Shown: positions 8,241 to 17,068, counted from the first letter of the stretch. The stretch is 64,000 nt of DNA from SZUA-584 sp040768905 (GCA_040768905.1 JAXGMA010000001.1:1-64000); one strand, 5' to 3'. Notes: generated by a model from the sequence alone, not told the origin. Program-made: numbers and translations.

Positions 8241-11158
8241 AAAAAGCGGTGATAGAAAATATCAATTCTCTGGCGGGACGGTTTGAGATCGATCTTTGTG
8301 ACCCCGCATATGCAGGCGGCCTTTTTGCCATCGTGGGGCCGTCAGGCGCGGGCAAGACCACGGTGCTGGATGCCTTATGCCTTGCGCTTTACGGCAAAAC
8401 GCCGCGGGTCAGTTCAATCAGCGACATGCAGGACGAACTCATGAACAAAAATGCGCAGTACTGCCTTGCCGAAACGGTGTTTACCGCGCGCGGCAAGCGT
8501 TACAAAGCCGTGTTCGTGCATGAACGCAGTAAAGGAAGCAAGCCCTATCGCGCAGCCAAACGCGAGCTATATGAGCAGAAAGCTGACGGCTGGCACGTTC
8601 TGGCGGCACGCATTCGCGAAATGGATGAAATGATCGTGGAAATAACCGGACTGGATTTTTCACGTTTCACGCGTTCCATCATGCTTGCCCAGTTCCGCTT
8701 CGCTGAATTTTTGCAGGCGGATTCCACAGCGCGTGCGGAGATACTTGAAAAGATCACCGAAATGGACATTTACCGCCGTATTTCGGCAGCGGTTTACAGA
8801 AAGACAAAACTTTTCGAACAGGAACTCAAGATACTTGGTACGCGCATGGGGGAAGTCAAGCTGATAAGTTCTGAGCAGGAAAAACTGCTTGAAGATGAAC
8901 AGCGGCAGCTTGTCCTGCTGGCAGAAAATCATACTGCGCTCGGTGCGTCTTTGCGCAGCTGCGAAAGTAAAGCGGCAGCGCTTGCAGCCCTGAAAGAAAA
9001 GCATTTGCAGTACAGTCAGGCGCAGCTCGTTTTGGATGAGGCCGTCAAAACTGCGCAGGAGAAACAAAAAGAGGCTGCGCAGTTGTTTGAAAAGCAACAG
9101 GGAGTGCAGGATAGGACAGCAATACTTCTCAAACAGGTGCGCGCGCTCGATTTGAAGATACAAGCACAGGATCGGGAAATAGCGCGTATGGACCTAGAGT
9201 GTGACGAAGAGAAAAAACAGATCCGTGAAAATAAGAGCCGCATTCTTGACATTTTTAAAAAACATTTCCCTCAGGCGCCTGCCGATGAATACAAAATGCT
9301 GTATGAATCTGCCGGGCTGGGTGAGAAGCTCAAGCAAAACGCAAAGATTGAGCTTGAGCAGGCCAAAGCGCAGGCGCAAGCCATTCGCCTTGAAACAGAC
9401 AGCACGCTGATGCAAAAAGAGCAAGCATACTGGCAGCAGCGCACGGCCGCATTGCGCGTGGCCGTCCCCTTGTATGAGGCCACACAGGCACTTGAAAATA
9501 TGCATAGCGAAATCGGCAAGCTTAAGGAGATGCACAAGCAGCTTATGGCGCAGTCCGCCGCGGCAGACAAGGAAGCGGGCATGGCGAAGCAAAGCTATGA
9601 ACACGCATTGCTGGACAGCCGGTTGGCCGAGGAACGGAAAGACTTAAAAGACGGCCAGCCCTGCCCGCTTTGCGGTGCACAGCACCATCCGTATGCGGAT
9701 AAAACGCAATCGGACAGCACATTTATCGAAGCTAGGAACACGTACGATGCGGCTTGCGGGCGCCAGCAGCACTTGCGCAGCTGTATCATTGAGGCTCAGA
9801 CGCGCATCGACGATCTGCAAAAGAGGATCGATGAGAAAACGCAGGCCGTAAAGATACAAAACGCAGCGCTTGAAAAACTTGGAGGCGCAGGGCAGACGCA
9901 GGCTGGCTCTTTTGACAAGGCGCTCGAAGAAGCCGAAAACATATTGAGCAAATACAGCGCATTGCAGTTAAGGCTTCGCAAAGCAGCGGAAAAAGAGGCG
10001 GCAGCGCTGGCGCGGTTCTCCAGTGTGGACAAGGACGCAGAAGTTATTGAAATGCACAGAAAGATGGCAGAGAACATTGCGGTGCGTTTACAAAGCCGGG
10101 AACAAGAACGGTTGGCTGCGGCGAAAAGTTGCGAGGCGCTCAGAGAAGAGCGGCACACGCTTTTCGAGAATAAAGACGCAGATGCTGAGGAAGAGACTGT
10201 TCTTGCCCGTTTAAAGCAGGCACAGGCCAATATGGAAGCGGGACGCGAAGCCGCGGAGCAGGCACGGCGTGAGGCAGATAAAAACCTTGCGTCCATGGCG
10301 CGCACAAAGAGCGACGCAGACGAGCAACAGGCACAGCTCGAAAACGCTTATGCTGCGGTGTGCAGTGAGACCGAAGCGGTGCGCTTTGACTCAGATGATG
10401 AGGATATTAGCAGCAAGCTTGCGTCTTTTATGGATACGGCGCAGCGGCTTGGCGCACAGCCGCAGCCAACCGCGCTGAATGCAGCCGCAAAGGCGCTTGC
10501 ACAGCTTGTTTTGGCAGAGGAGGCGCGCCGTGCTGTCATCGGGCAGATACTCAAAACCAACGCGCAAAGCAGGCAAGCGTTAAAGGCGATGAAAAAAGAA
10601 GTGGCCGAGAAAAAGCAGAGTCTCAATAAGTGGGAAAAGCTCAACGCGCTTATCGGTTCGGCGGACGGCGCGAAGTTCAGCCGCATGGCGCAGAGCATTA
10701 CGTTCGATGCGCTTTTGGCTCAGGCCAATATGGTGCTCAGGCGATTAAGCGACAGGTATTTACTTGTGCGCGACAAAACAAACTCGCAAAAGCCGCTTGA
10801 GCTGGCGGTCGCAGACACTTATCAGGCGGGGGAAATTCGCCCGGTCGTCAACCTATCAGGCGGGGAGAGCTTTATCGTGTCTCTCGCGCTTGCGCTCGGG
10901 CTGTCCGAGATGTCCGCAGGCGCTGCGCGGATAGACTCGCTGTTTATCGACGAAGGCTTTGCCTCGCTCGATGAAGCTTATATGGAGGCTGCGCTGCAGA
11001 CGCTTTGCGCACTCGGCGCACGCGAGGGCAAACTCATCGGCGTGATTTCCCATGTGGAGGCGCTCAAAGAACGTATTGATGTACAGATAGAATTAAGGCG
11101 TCTGTCAGGCGGCAGGGCAACCCTGCATGGCCCGGGCGTGACTGCTAAGCCGGGATGA
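8231..11158 (+). CDS. sbcC: Exonuclease SbcCD subunit C (Rad50-type ATPase)
   Basis: A 975-residue SMC-like ATPase, partner of SbcD. The Walker A GPSGAGKT is at residues 36-43. Two long Ala/Glu/Gln/Lys-rich coiled coils flank the zinc hook CPLC at 478-481, which dimerises two molecules. The ABC signature LSGGES is near 875, followed by the Walker B region SLFIDEGFASLDEA. Architecture and length are normal. It overlaps sbcD by ten bases. A structured interval and new promoter follow, so the operon probably ends here. Confidence 0.95.
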   Translation: MRIEKAVIENINSLAGRFEIDLCDPAYAGGLFAIVGPSGAGKTTVLDALCLALYGKTPRVSSISDMQDELMNKNAQYCLAETVFTARGKRYKAVFVHERSKGSKPYRAAKRELYEQKADGWHVLAARIREMDEMIVEITGLDFSRFTRSIMLAQFRFAEFLQADSTARAEILEKITEMDIYRRISAAVYRKTKLFEQELKILGTRMGEVKLISSEQEKLLEDEQRQLVLLAENHTALGASLRSCESKAAALAALKEKHLQYSQAQLVLDEAVKTAQEKQKEAAQLFEKQQGVQDRTAILLKQVRALDLKIQAQDREIARMDLECDEEKKQIRENKSRILDIFKKHFPQAPADEYKMLYESAGLGEKLKQNAKIELEQAKAQAQAIRLETDSTLMQKEQAYWQQRTAALRVAVPLYEATQALENMHSEIGKLKEMHKQLMAQSAAADKEAGMAKQSYEHALLDSRLAEERKDLKDGQPCPLCGAQHHPYADKTQSDSTFIEARNTYDAACGRQQHLRSCIIEAQTRIDDLQKRIDEKTQAVKIQNAALEKLGGAGQTQAGSFDKALEEAENILSKYSALQLRLRKAAEKEAAALARFSSVDKDAEVIEMHRKMAENIAVRLQSREQERLAAAKSCEALREERHTLFENKDADAEEETVLARLKQAQANMEAGREAAEQARREADKNLASMARTKSDADEQQAQLENAYAAVCSETEAVRFDSDDEDISSKLASFMDTAQRLGAQPQPTALNAAAKALAQLVLAEEARRAVIGQILKTNAQSRQALKAMKKEVAEKKQSLNKWEKLNALIGSADGAKFSRMAQSITFDALLAQANMVLRRLSDRYLLVRDKTNSQKPLELAVADTYQAGEIRPVVNLSGGESFIVSLALALGLSEMSAGAARIDSLFIDEGFASLDEAYMEAALQTLCALGAREGKLIGVISHVEALKERIDVQIELRRLSGGRATLHGPGVTAKPG

Positions 11159-11213
11159 TATGGCGGAGGGGCGGCGCAACCCGGCGTTGGTGAGCCGGCA
11201 AAAGACAATCATA

Positions 11214-11242
11214 TTGACAAACGGAATATTCTTGATTATTGT
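11214..11242 (+). promoter_or_regulatory. Promoter upstream of the phosphodiester glycosidase gene
   Basis: TTGACA (11214-11219), 17-base spacer, TATTGT (11237-11242). It predicts a 5' leader of about 165 bases before the ATG at 11414. Confidence 0.55.
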
Positions 11243-11249
11243 TTAATTA

Positions 11250-11400
11250 ATAGAAAAAAGCATGGGGAAGCCTTTATTTTATGAGAATTGCCGGGCTTAC
11301 CTACGCCCGGGCGCTGATGCCCCTGGCATAAGCACTGATTGAACAAAAGCCAAGCCATCGTCACAAGCCGGCGGCATCCGGCGCTTTTATCCTTCTTTGA
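11250..11400 (+). promoter_or_regulatory. Structured 5' leader of unknown class
   Basis: Between promoter and gene lies a GC-rich segment with a CCGGGC/GCCCGG hairpin (11291-11310, eight-base loop) followed at once by TGCC/GGCA (11318-11328). GGGG near 11263 could pair with CCCC near 11320 to close a larger fold. I compared it by eye with common riboswitch cores (c-di-GMP, SAM, cobalamin, glycine, hammerhead) and matched none. It could be an unclassified regulatory RNA or simply a structured leader. Confidence 0.35.
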
Positions 11401-11413
11401 CCGGAGGCAAAAC

Positions 11414-12418
11414 ATGGTGCACAAAAGAATCATTTTTATTTTGATCGCCGCAATGCTGTCGCTTTTACTGGCGGCCGGTGCGGTTGCGCCTGTGCCGGTT
11501 GCTGCATCTGAGCTGCTGCCTGAGACTGTTTCAAAGGCAGCTGCTGTACCCGAACCGATTTTGGCGCCTGTGGCTTTATCCGTTGCGCTGGCCGAGCCGG
11601 AGCCTGTCTATGCAGCGCTGACAGATCCCTACTTTGCGAATGAGGGCATACAGGAAGTTATCGAGGACGCCAAAAACGGTTACTGGCTGTACCGGTCTTC
11701 TGAGCTTTTTGTTGAAATAAACCGCGTGCATATCGAAAAAGGGCCAAAGACGTATTTTGTTGCCGAAGTGCGGACAAAGCAGGGCGGGGCGGAGCGCGCC
11801 GGGTTCGGCAATCCAAAAAAACCGGGAAGGGGTGCGCTGCCATTATACAAGATCGCCAGAAACTATAACGCGGTGATCGCGGTGAACGGCGATTACATGA
11901 ACAGGGCTGATAAAAACAGAAAAGGCATCATCATTCGTGATGGTAAGCTGTATCTTAACAACAAAAAGGGCGACACGCTCGCGTTTTATCCGGACGGCTC
12001 GTTGCGCGTTTTCAAACCGGGGGAAACCACGGCAGCGAGGCTGCTCGAAGACGGTGTTGTCAACACGTTTTCTTTCGGGCCGACGCTGGTCAAAGGCGGA
12101 GTGATCCAGCCAAACCTGCATAAAGTGCGGCTTAAGGGCAGAAACCCGCGCACCGCTGTGGGCATGGTGGAGCCGAACCATTACATACTCGTGGTGGCGG
12201 ACGGAAGGCAGAAGAAATACAGCGTGGGCTTAACGATGGTGGAGCTTGCGGATGTTTTTGCGCAGCATGGGTGTGAGGTGGCTTACAATCTTGACGGCGG
12301 CAGATCGGCCACGATGAGCTTTATGGGCTCAAACATCAGCCGGTACGGCGGCTCGCTGACCGGCCAGCGCAAAGTGCCCGACGCGCTGATGTTCGGTTTC
12401 TGCGATCTTGCGGGATAA
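11414..12418 (+). CDS. Secreted phosphodiester glycosidase (NAGPA-domain) protein
   Basis: A 334-residue exported protein. ATG 11414 follows CCGGAGG at good spacing; an in-frame ATG at 11339 would lack a ribosome site and spoil the signal peptide. Residues 1-32 form a signal peptide, then comes a Pro/Ala/Glu-rich linker. The C-terminal 200 residues carry the NAGPA/DUF2233 pattern: VNGDYMN, a central FSFGPTLVKGG, NPRTAVG, and YNLDGGRSATMSFMG near the end. Family members remove phosphodiester-linked sugars or caps, or act in exopolysaccharide and wall-glycan metabolism. The substrate is unknown. It is monocistronic with its own promoter and leader. Confidence 0.85.
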   Translation: MVHKRIIFILIAAMLSLLLAAGAVAPVPVAASELLPETVSKAAAVPEPILAPVALSVALAEPEPVYAALTDPYFANEGIQEVIEDAKNGYWLYRSSELFVEINRVHIEKGPKTYFVAEVRTKQGGAERAGFGNPKKPGRGALPLYKIARNYNAVIAVNGDYMNRADKNRKGIIIRDGKLYLNNKKGDTLAFYPDGSLRVFKPGETTAARLLEDGVVNTFSFGPTLVKGGVIQPNLHKVRLKGRNPRTAVGMVEPNHYILVVADGRQKKYSVGLTMVELADVFAQHGCEVAYNLDGGRSATMSFMGSNISRYGGSLTGQRKVPDALMFGFCDLAG

Positions 12419-12487
12419 CAAGAGCATCAAGGCATGTTTAGATCTTAGCTTAAAAGCCATCAATCGGCGTTTTCCCAATCAAAAAAC

Positions 12488-12516
12488 TTGCCAATCGGCG
12501 CATAAAAGCATATAAT
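12488..12516 (+). promoter_or_regulatory. Promoter of typA
   Basis: TTGCCA (12488-12493), 17-base spacer, TATAAT (12511-12516), 35 bases before the start. The segment CAATCGGCG occurs twice just upstream and within it (near 12459 and 12493). Confidence 0.65.
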
Positions 12517-12551
12517 CAACTCCGCTGTGACTTTTTTATCGGACGGAGAAT

Positions 12552-14363
12552 ATGATGTACAAAAATATCAGAAACATTGCCATTGTGGCGCACGTTGACC
12601 ACGGCAAAACGACACTTGTCGATCAGATGCTTAAGCAAACGGGCATATTCCGAAGCAACGAGGCAGTGCGCGAACGCGTGATGGACTCGCAGGACTTAGA
12701 GCAGGAACGCGGCATCACCATACTTGCCAAGAACACCGCTATCATATACAAAGAGACAAAGATCAACATCGTGGATACGCCGGGCCACGCGGACTTCGGC
12801 GGAGAGGTGGAGCGCGTGCTGACCATGGTCGACGGCGTGCTGCTGCTTGTTGACGCTTTTGAAGGCTGCATGCCGCAGACGCGTTTTGTGCTTAAAAAGG
12901 CACTGGCGCTCGGTAAACACGTGATCGCGGTGGTCAATAAGGTGGACAGGCCGGGCGCACGCCCCGAGGCGGTGCTTGACGGCATCATCGATCTTTTTAT
13001 CGAACTTGGCGCATCTGAAGATCAGCTCGACTTCCCCGTGGTGTATGCTTCCGCGAAGGACGGCACTGCATCTTATAAAGCGGACGATATGGGCGGCGAT
13101 ATCATGACTCTCTTAGATGCCATCATTGCGCACGTACCAGCGCCGGAGGGTGAGCCGGACGGGCCTTTGCAGATGCTTGTGTCGAGCATCGATTACGATG
13201 ATTATCTGGGGCGCATAGCAATTGGGCGTATTGCGCGCGGTTCTGCGGAAAAAAATATGGCTGCGGCGCTTTGCCGCAACGACGGTACGGCGCAGCCAGT
13301 GAAGATCACGCGGCTCTATGAGTTTGCGGGGCTCAAGCGCAACGAAACGCAGCAGGCGCATTGCGGCGATATCGTGGCCATCGCGGGGCTGCCGGATGTC
13401 AATATCGGAGAGACGGTGTGCGACGCAGAGCATATCGAGCAGCTGCCGTTTGTCGAGATAGACGAACCCACGGTTTCCATGAATTTCATTGTCAACAACA
13501 GCCCGTTTGCGGGCAGAGAAGGCAAATATGTGACGTCGCGCAATCTGCGTGAGCGGCTTTTCAAGGAGCTTGAGACCAATCTGAGCCTCAAAGTGGAGGA
13601 AACAGAGACGACCGACGCGTTCAAGGTATCAGGGCGCGGCGAGCTGCACCTTTCCATACTGATAGAGACCATGCGCCGCGAGGGCTATGAGTTTTCGGTG
13701 TCACGGCCGCGCGTGATCACAAAGCAGGAAAACGGCCACACGCTTGAGCCTTATGAGCTGCTGATGATCGACGTGCCGGGCGATTATGCAGGAGCGGTCA
13801 TCGAAAAGCTGGGACAGCGCAGGGCGGAGATCGTGGATATGTCCACGGAGGGCGGCGTCACGCGGATATGCTTTGACATTCCGGCGCGCGGGCTCATTGG
13901 ATACCGCAGCGAGTTTATGACCGATACAAAGGGCAACGGCATATTGAACCATATATTCAACGGCTTTAAAGAATGGGCCGGAGAGATCGCTGAAAGGCAG
14001 CGCGGCTCGCTCGTCGTGCATGAGCAGGGAGAAACAACGGCCTACGGGCTTTTTAACGCGCAGGAGCGCGGGCGGCTTTTCATCGGCCCCGGCGTACAGG
14101 TGTATGCGGGCATGGTGGCCGGCGAGAACGCGCGCCAGGAAGACATCGTCATCAACGTGTGCAGGAAAAAGCAGCTGACCAACACGCGCGCATCGGGCGC
14201 GGACGAGGCGCTGCGCCTAACGCCGCCTGTGGCTTTGAGCCTTGAACAGTCACTCGAGTTTATCGCGGACGACGAACTGGTGGAGATCACCCCGAAGAGC
14301 ATAAGGCTGCGCAAGGCCGTGCTCGATAAGGGAGACAGAGCGCGCGCGCAGAAAGCGGGCTGA
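12552..14363 (+). CDS. typA: Ribosome-associated GTPase TypA/BipA
   Basis: A 603-residue translational GTPase of normal length. It has AHVDHGKTTL (G1), RGITI (G2), DTPGHADF (G3) and NKVD (G4), then EF-G-like domains III and V and the BipA-specific C-terminal domain. TypA binds the 70S ribosome and helps late 50S assembly and stress or cold adaptation. The start follows GGACGGAG; ATG 12555 is a possible alternative. It has its own promoter and is probably monocistronic. Confidence 0.95.
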   Translation: MMYKNIRNIAIVAHVDHGKTTLVDQMLKQTGIFRSNEAVRERVMDSQDLEQERGITILAKNTAIIYKETKINIVDTPGHADFGGEVERVLTMVDGVLLLVDAFEGCMPQTRFVLKKALALGKHVIAVVNKVDRPGARPEAVLDGIIDLFIELGASEDQLDFPVVYASAKDGTASYKADDMGGDIMTLLDAIIAHVPAPEGEPDGPLQMLVSSIDYDDYLGRIAIGRIARGSAEKNMAAALCRNDGTAQPVKITRLYEFAGLKRNETQQAHCGDIVAIAGLPDVNIGETVCDAEHIEQLPFVEIDEPTVSMNFIVNNSPFAGREGKYVTSRNLRERLFKELETNLSLKVEETETTDAFKVSGRGELHLSILIETMRREGYEFSVSRPRVITKQENGHTLEPYELLMIDVPGDYAGAVIEKLGQRRAEIVDMSTEGGVTRICFDIPARGLIGYRSEFMTDTKGNGILNHIFNGFKEWAGEIAERQRGSLVVHEQGETTAYGLFNAQERGRLFIGPGVQVYAGMVAGENARQEDIVINVCRKKQLTNTRASGADEALRLTPPVALSLEQSLEFIADDELVEITPKSIRLRKAVLDKGDRARAQKAG

Positions 14364-14403
14364 GGGGCTTGCTGGTTCTATGGAGTTATGGCATTAAGCC
14401 GGC

Positions 14404-14495
14404 GCTGCACGCGGGGACGCTGTCACCGTACCCCTGCCGAAGGGGCGCGCCGCTTTGGAAACCCACGCAAGAAGGCTGCGCATTTTCGGGGGGAT
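14404..14495. repeat. GC-rich intergenic repeat, copy A
   Basis: Contains AGGGGCGCGCCGCTTT (14441-14456) after CCCCTGCCGA. The core AGGGGCGCGCC-x-CTTT recurs in copy B at 15243. It resembles short structured intergenic repeats common in Clostridia. Confidence 0.4.
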
Positions 14496-14509
14496 CATGT
14501 TATTCATGC

Positions 14510-14689
14510 TCAAGGCTTTTCCTGCTTTATATCCTGTGCTTCCATTTCAAGCATCAACGCATCAATTTTTCTGCACTGCCTCATGATCTTATAAGTATCA
14601 CACAACGGCGTTCCATTGCTCAACGCCTCATCAACCAGCATATCAAGTTTGTTTTGTTCATATTGAAGCTTAGGCCTGTTCATTTTCAT
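14510..14689 (-). CDS. Spo0E-like small protein
   Basis: A 59-residue ORF with CTGGAGG seven bases before its ATG at 14689. The pattern is that of the Spo0E aspartyl-phosphatase family: a first helix with L-x-x-L-V (KLDMLVDEAL), a turn with NG, then D-x-x-K-I-M-R-Q-C-R-K-I-D-A-L-M, matching the second helix D..vl.lSQ.LD.Li. The central SQ pair is replaced by RQ/CR, so phosphatase activity is uncertain. Classical members dephosphorylate Spo0A~P to delay sporulation. It is transcribed divergently from the XRE regulator across two CCAATGGTT sites. Family assignment is from pattern only. Confidence 0.65.
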   Translation of the reverse strand: MKMNRPKLQYEQNKLDMLVDEALSNGTPLCDTYKIMRQCRKIDALMLEMEAQDIKQEKP

Positions 14690-14704
14690 AAAACCTCCAG
14701 ATAA

Positions 14705-14760
14705 ACCAATGGTTTAAAACATTATACGCCAATAGCTGAATAAATGCAAGCCAATGGTTG
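14705..14760. promoter_or_regulatory. Twin CCAATGGTT operator sites in a divergent control region
   Basis: The palindrome AACCAATGGTTT (14705-14716) and a second copy AGCCAATGGTTG (14749-14760) are 44 bases apart, four turns of the helix. They sit between the divergent Spo0E-like and XRE genes, as expected for autoregulation by the XRE protein. The binding protein is inferred. Confidence 0.5.
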
Positions 14761-14796
14761 ATGTATTACTACAACCGACAAGAGTATTATAAGCAT

Positions 14797-15123
14797 ATGA
14801 GAGATTATGAATTGTTAAAGCAAATAGGCCGGAGGGTGCGTCTGCAGCGCGAGTTCCTAGGGTATACGCGCGACCATTTAGCGGAGCTTCTGGGCGTATC
14901 CGTGAATTTCTGTTCGGACATAGAGCTTGGTAAAAAGGGCATGTCTCTGGGGACATTGGTCAAAATGGCGGAAGCGCTGCATGTATCCACCGACTTTATC
15001 GTTTTGGGCAAGCTGCGTTCAAACGACAGCCGGTCCATCACTGCGCTTCTCGAAAGCTGCGATGAATCCAAACAAAAGTATCTTGAGGAAATCATCAAAA
15101 ACTTCATACATGCAACTGAATAA
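14797..15123 (+). CDS. XRE-family transcriptional regulator
   Basis: A regulator of 108 residues from ATG 14797 (MRDYELLKQIGRRVR), the point where family members usually begin. TTG 14758 or ATG 14761 would add 12-13 residues but overlap the second CCAATGGTT site. Residues about 6-65 form the helix-turn-helix: RLQREFLGYTRDHLAELLGVSVNFCSDIELGKKGMSLGTLVKMAEAL, with the recognition helix in VSVNFCSDIE. The C-terminal helix may mediate dimerisation. It probably represses its own and the divergent Spo0E-like promoter; this is inference from the paired palindromes. Confidence 0.85.
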   Translation: MRDYELLKQIGRRVRLQREFLGYTRDHLAELLGVSVNFCSDIELGKKGMSLGTLVKMAEALHVSTDFIVLGKLRSNDSRSITALLESCDESKQKYLEEIIKNFIHATE

Positions 15124-15212
15124 GGTTTGTTTTACATAGGAATTGGATTTTTTCAAGGGCTTTTTTTGTGGGCTCTTCTGGCATAGGCCGTCAGAGCACT
15201 GTCGTCAAGGCC

Positions 15213-15285
15213 GTGAGGGTGCTGCCCTCACAATCCCGCCAAAGGGGCGCGCCCCTTTAAGCGGAGGTCTGGAGGCAGAGCCTCC
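15213..15285. repeat. GC-rich triple-hairpin intergenic repeat, copy B
   Basis: Three consecutive hairpins: GTGAGGG/CCCTCAC (15213-15231), an 18-base perfect palindrome AAAGGGG-CGCG-CCCCTTT (15241-15258) and GGAGG/CCTCC (15271-15285). The middle core is shared with copy A. The element lies between the XRE gene and the convergent C69 peptidase gene and could stop transcription from both sides. No gene is present in it. Confidence 0.55.
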
Positions 15286-15298
15286 AACCCATAGGCCG

Positions 15299-16555
15299 CT
15301 ACTTCAAGGCCGCATTTTTGCCGCGCCAAAAGCGCGCGAACCGGCTTCGCCCCGGCATGGCATTCCATGTGTCAGAGTAAAAAGCGTCGATCAATGCCTG
15401 CTCCTGCAAGGCCGCGCGTGCCGAAAATTCCGCAAGAACAGCATCGGCAGGCCTGCTGTCAGCAAACAAACGTGATTCTTCCTCCAGCCATGCGGCTTCC
15501 AGCGCATCGCGCTGCCTACGCAAAGCGGCAATATCAACTTGCCCGGCAAGCACCGCGCGGTGCAGATGCTCACGGCGCAGCCAGTAAGTTTTGCCCTGCG
15601 TCTCATCATCAAACACGGGCGGGGCTGTACTGATACCGAAAAACACGGGCTTGAAAGCAGCCATGCACGGCGTGGATGCGCCTGTGATCCAAACGGTCGG
15701 CGGCATGTTTGCGCGCAAAACAGCCACAAAACTGCCGGTCGTGTGGTCGCCTATCAAACCGCCCGCATGCATACAGACGCTGCCTACGCTGCCGCGCGAA
15801 AATTCAAGGCCGTTCAAACTGGGTGCGTGCGTGCGCAAGGCGCGCATCATATCCGCCGCGTCAGTACCAGCGCGATCCACGGCGCAGAGCGACTGCGCAC
15901 GCCGGTGCTTGCCGCGTGCAAAATGTGAAAAGAAAGGTTCGGTGAATGTGCGCGCGAAATCGCCGCCTTCGCGTATACCTCGCCGCAGTGTGTGTTCGGT
16001 GTGTATGGAAAGCCTGTTGGAGATCGCGGCCCTGTGCCTGACTTTATAGGCGGCATAATTTTTACCTGCGGTCTCAAGCACATAAGCGGTTTGAGGATCC
16101 GCGATCAGAAAGCTGTTGTCGTAGCGAAAATCCTTGGCATACCCGCAGTTGCCGCCCTGCCCGTAGGTTTCGAGCAACTCCGTGATAAGGGCAAGCGCGG
16201 ATTCTGCGCTGTCAGAGCGCTCAAGCGCGAGGCGCAGCAGATCCATGCCCGTCAAAGCATCGCCGCCCTGTTTTATTTTTGTAAATACCGCCTCGTTGCC
16301 TATGGCGACGCCGTATTCATTGATGCCCATCTCCGCGCCCCAGATCCAATCGGGCTTCAACAGCAGCACGGCGTTGGTGCGCTCTGCCTGCGGTATGCTT
16401 AAGTAGGTGCACCGCAGCTGTGCGCCTGCGCCAAATTGCCGCGCCGGCACGAACAGGACAACGTGCGGTTCGTTGGGATCGCGGTCGCTGTTTTTGGCAA
16501 AAAGCATTTGCGATGTTTTGGAACGGTCAGGCGTCACGCAGATGGTATCACACAT
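15299..16555 (-). CDS. C69-family peptidase (secernin/dipeptidase-like Ntn hydrolase)
   Basis: A 418-residue protein starting MCDT, with AAAGGAG upstream of the ATG at 16555. Removal of Met1 would expose Cys2, the catalytic N-terminal nucleophile of Ntn hydrolases. Then FAKNSDRDPNEPHVV, WIWGAEMGINEYGVAIGNEAVFTK and the glycine/asparagine-rich core follow peptidase family C69 (dipeptidase A, secernin). There is no signal peptide, so it is cytoplasmic. Likely role: cleavage of dipeptides or amide bonds. It is monocistronic. Confidence 0.85.
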   Translation of the reverse strand: MCDTICVTPDRSKTSQMLFAKNSDRDPNEPHVVLFVPARQFGAGAQLRCTYLSIPQAERTNAVLLLKPDWIWGAEMGINEYGVAIGNEAVFTKIKQGGDALTGMDLLRLALERSDSAESALALITELLETYGQGGNCGYAKDFRYDNSFLIADPQTAYVLETAGKNYAAYKVRHRAAISNRLSIHTEHTLRRGIREGGDFARTFTEPFFSHFARGKHRRAQSLCAVDRAGTDAADMMRALRTHAPSLNGLEFSRGSVGSVCMHAGGLIGDHTTGSFVAVLRANMPPTVWITGASTPCMAAFKPVFFGISTAPPVFDDETQGKTYWLRREHLHRAVLAGQVDIAALRRQRDALEAAWLEEESRLFADSRPADAVLAEFSARAALQEQALIDAFYSDTWNAMPGRSRFARFWRGKNAALK

Positions 16556-16667
16556 GGGCGTTCTCCTTTCGGGGAACCGGGGTGGTGGAAACAGTTTGGA
16601 TGATCTGATCTGTTTTTGATATCATTTATATCATATTGTAGGCGGCTTTTCAATACAGGGCGTTGCC

Positions 16668-16964
16668 TTAAGGCTCTGCAAAGCAGCGGCTGCAAGGGGT
16701 ATAGCCCTCCTGCTCTGCCTGGACGGGCGTGATGGCGATCGGGGGGACGATTACATAAGAGCAACCGGGCTTATGATATTTTTTACCCGACGGTGTCACA
16801 AAAACCAGTCCCTCTTGCTCCGCAAGTGCCGCGTAATCGACAGAACGCGCGGGTGCCGGCTCACCGCGCACCACAATGCCGCCCTGTGATACAGTGTCAG
16901 GGACGCAGGCGGACAGGATCAGGACAAACAGCAGACTGCCGACAGTAAAAAAACGCTTCACCAT
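16668..16964 (-). CDS. Small lipoprotein with YHxxGC...PCSRC motif
   Basis: A 98-residue protein from ATG 16964. The longer start at 16994 would lie at or before the predicted transcription start. Residues 1-19 are a lipoprotein signal ending in the lipobox LSAC, with Cys20 lipidated. The C-terminal 45 residues read SGKKYHKPGCSYV ... A-x-x-x-GYTPCSRC. This Cys/His motif also occurs at the ends of secreted nucleases and metallo-beta-lactamase proteins of Bacillota and is probably metal-binding. Here it stands alone as a lipoprotein; its role is unknown. It is divergent from the Crp/Fnr gene. Confidence 0.75.
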   Translation of the reverse strand: MVKRFFTVGSLLFVLILSACVPDTVSQGGIVVRGEPAPARSVDYAALAEQEGLVFVTPSGKKYHKPGCSYVIVPPIAITPVQAEQEGYTPCSRCFAEP

Positions 16965-16996
16965 TAAAATAATAAAAATAAACATATTTAACAAAT

Positions 16997-17025
16997 ATTA
17001 TAAAACATCGCTGCATCAAAGACAA
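16997..17025 (-). promoter_or_regulatory. Promoter of the small lipoprotein gene
   Basis: Minus-strand TTGTCT (17025-17020), 17-base spacer, TATAAT (17002-16997). Confidence 0.7.
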
Positions 17026-17039
17026 GTGTGCGAAAAACT

Positions 17040-17068
17040 TTGCCTATGATCCTCCTAAGGGCTATAAT
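17040..17068 (+). promoter_or_regulatory. Promoter of the Crp/Fnr regulator
   Basis: TTGCCT (17040-17045), 17-base spacer, TATAAT (17063-17068), 36 bases before the start. Confidence 0.7.
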
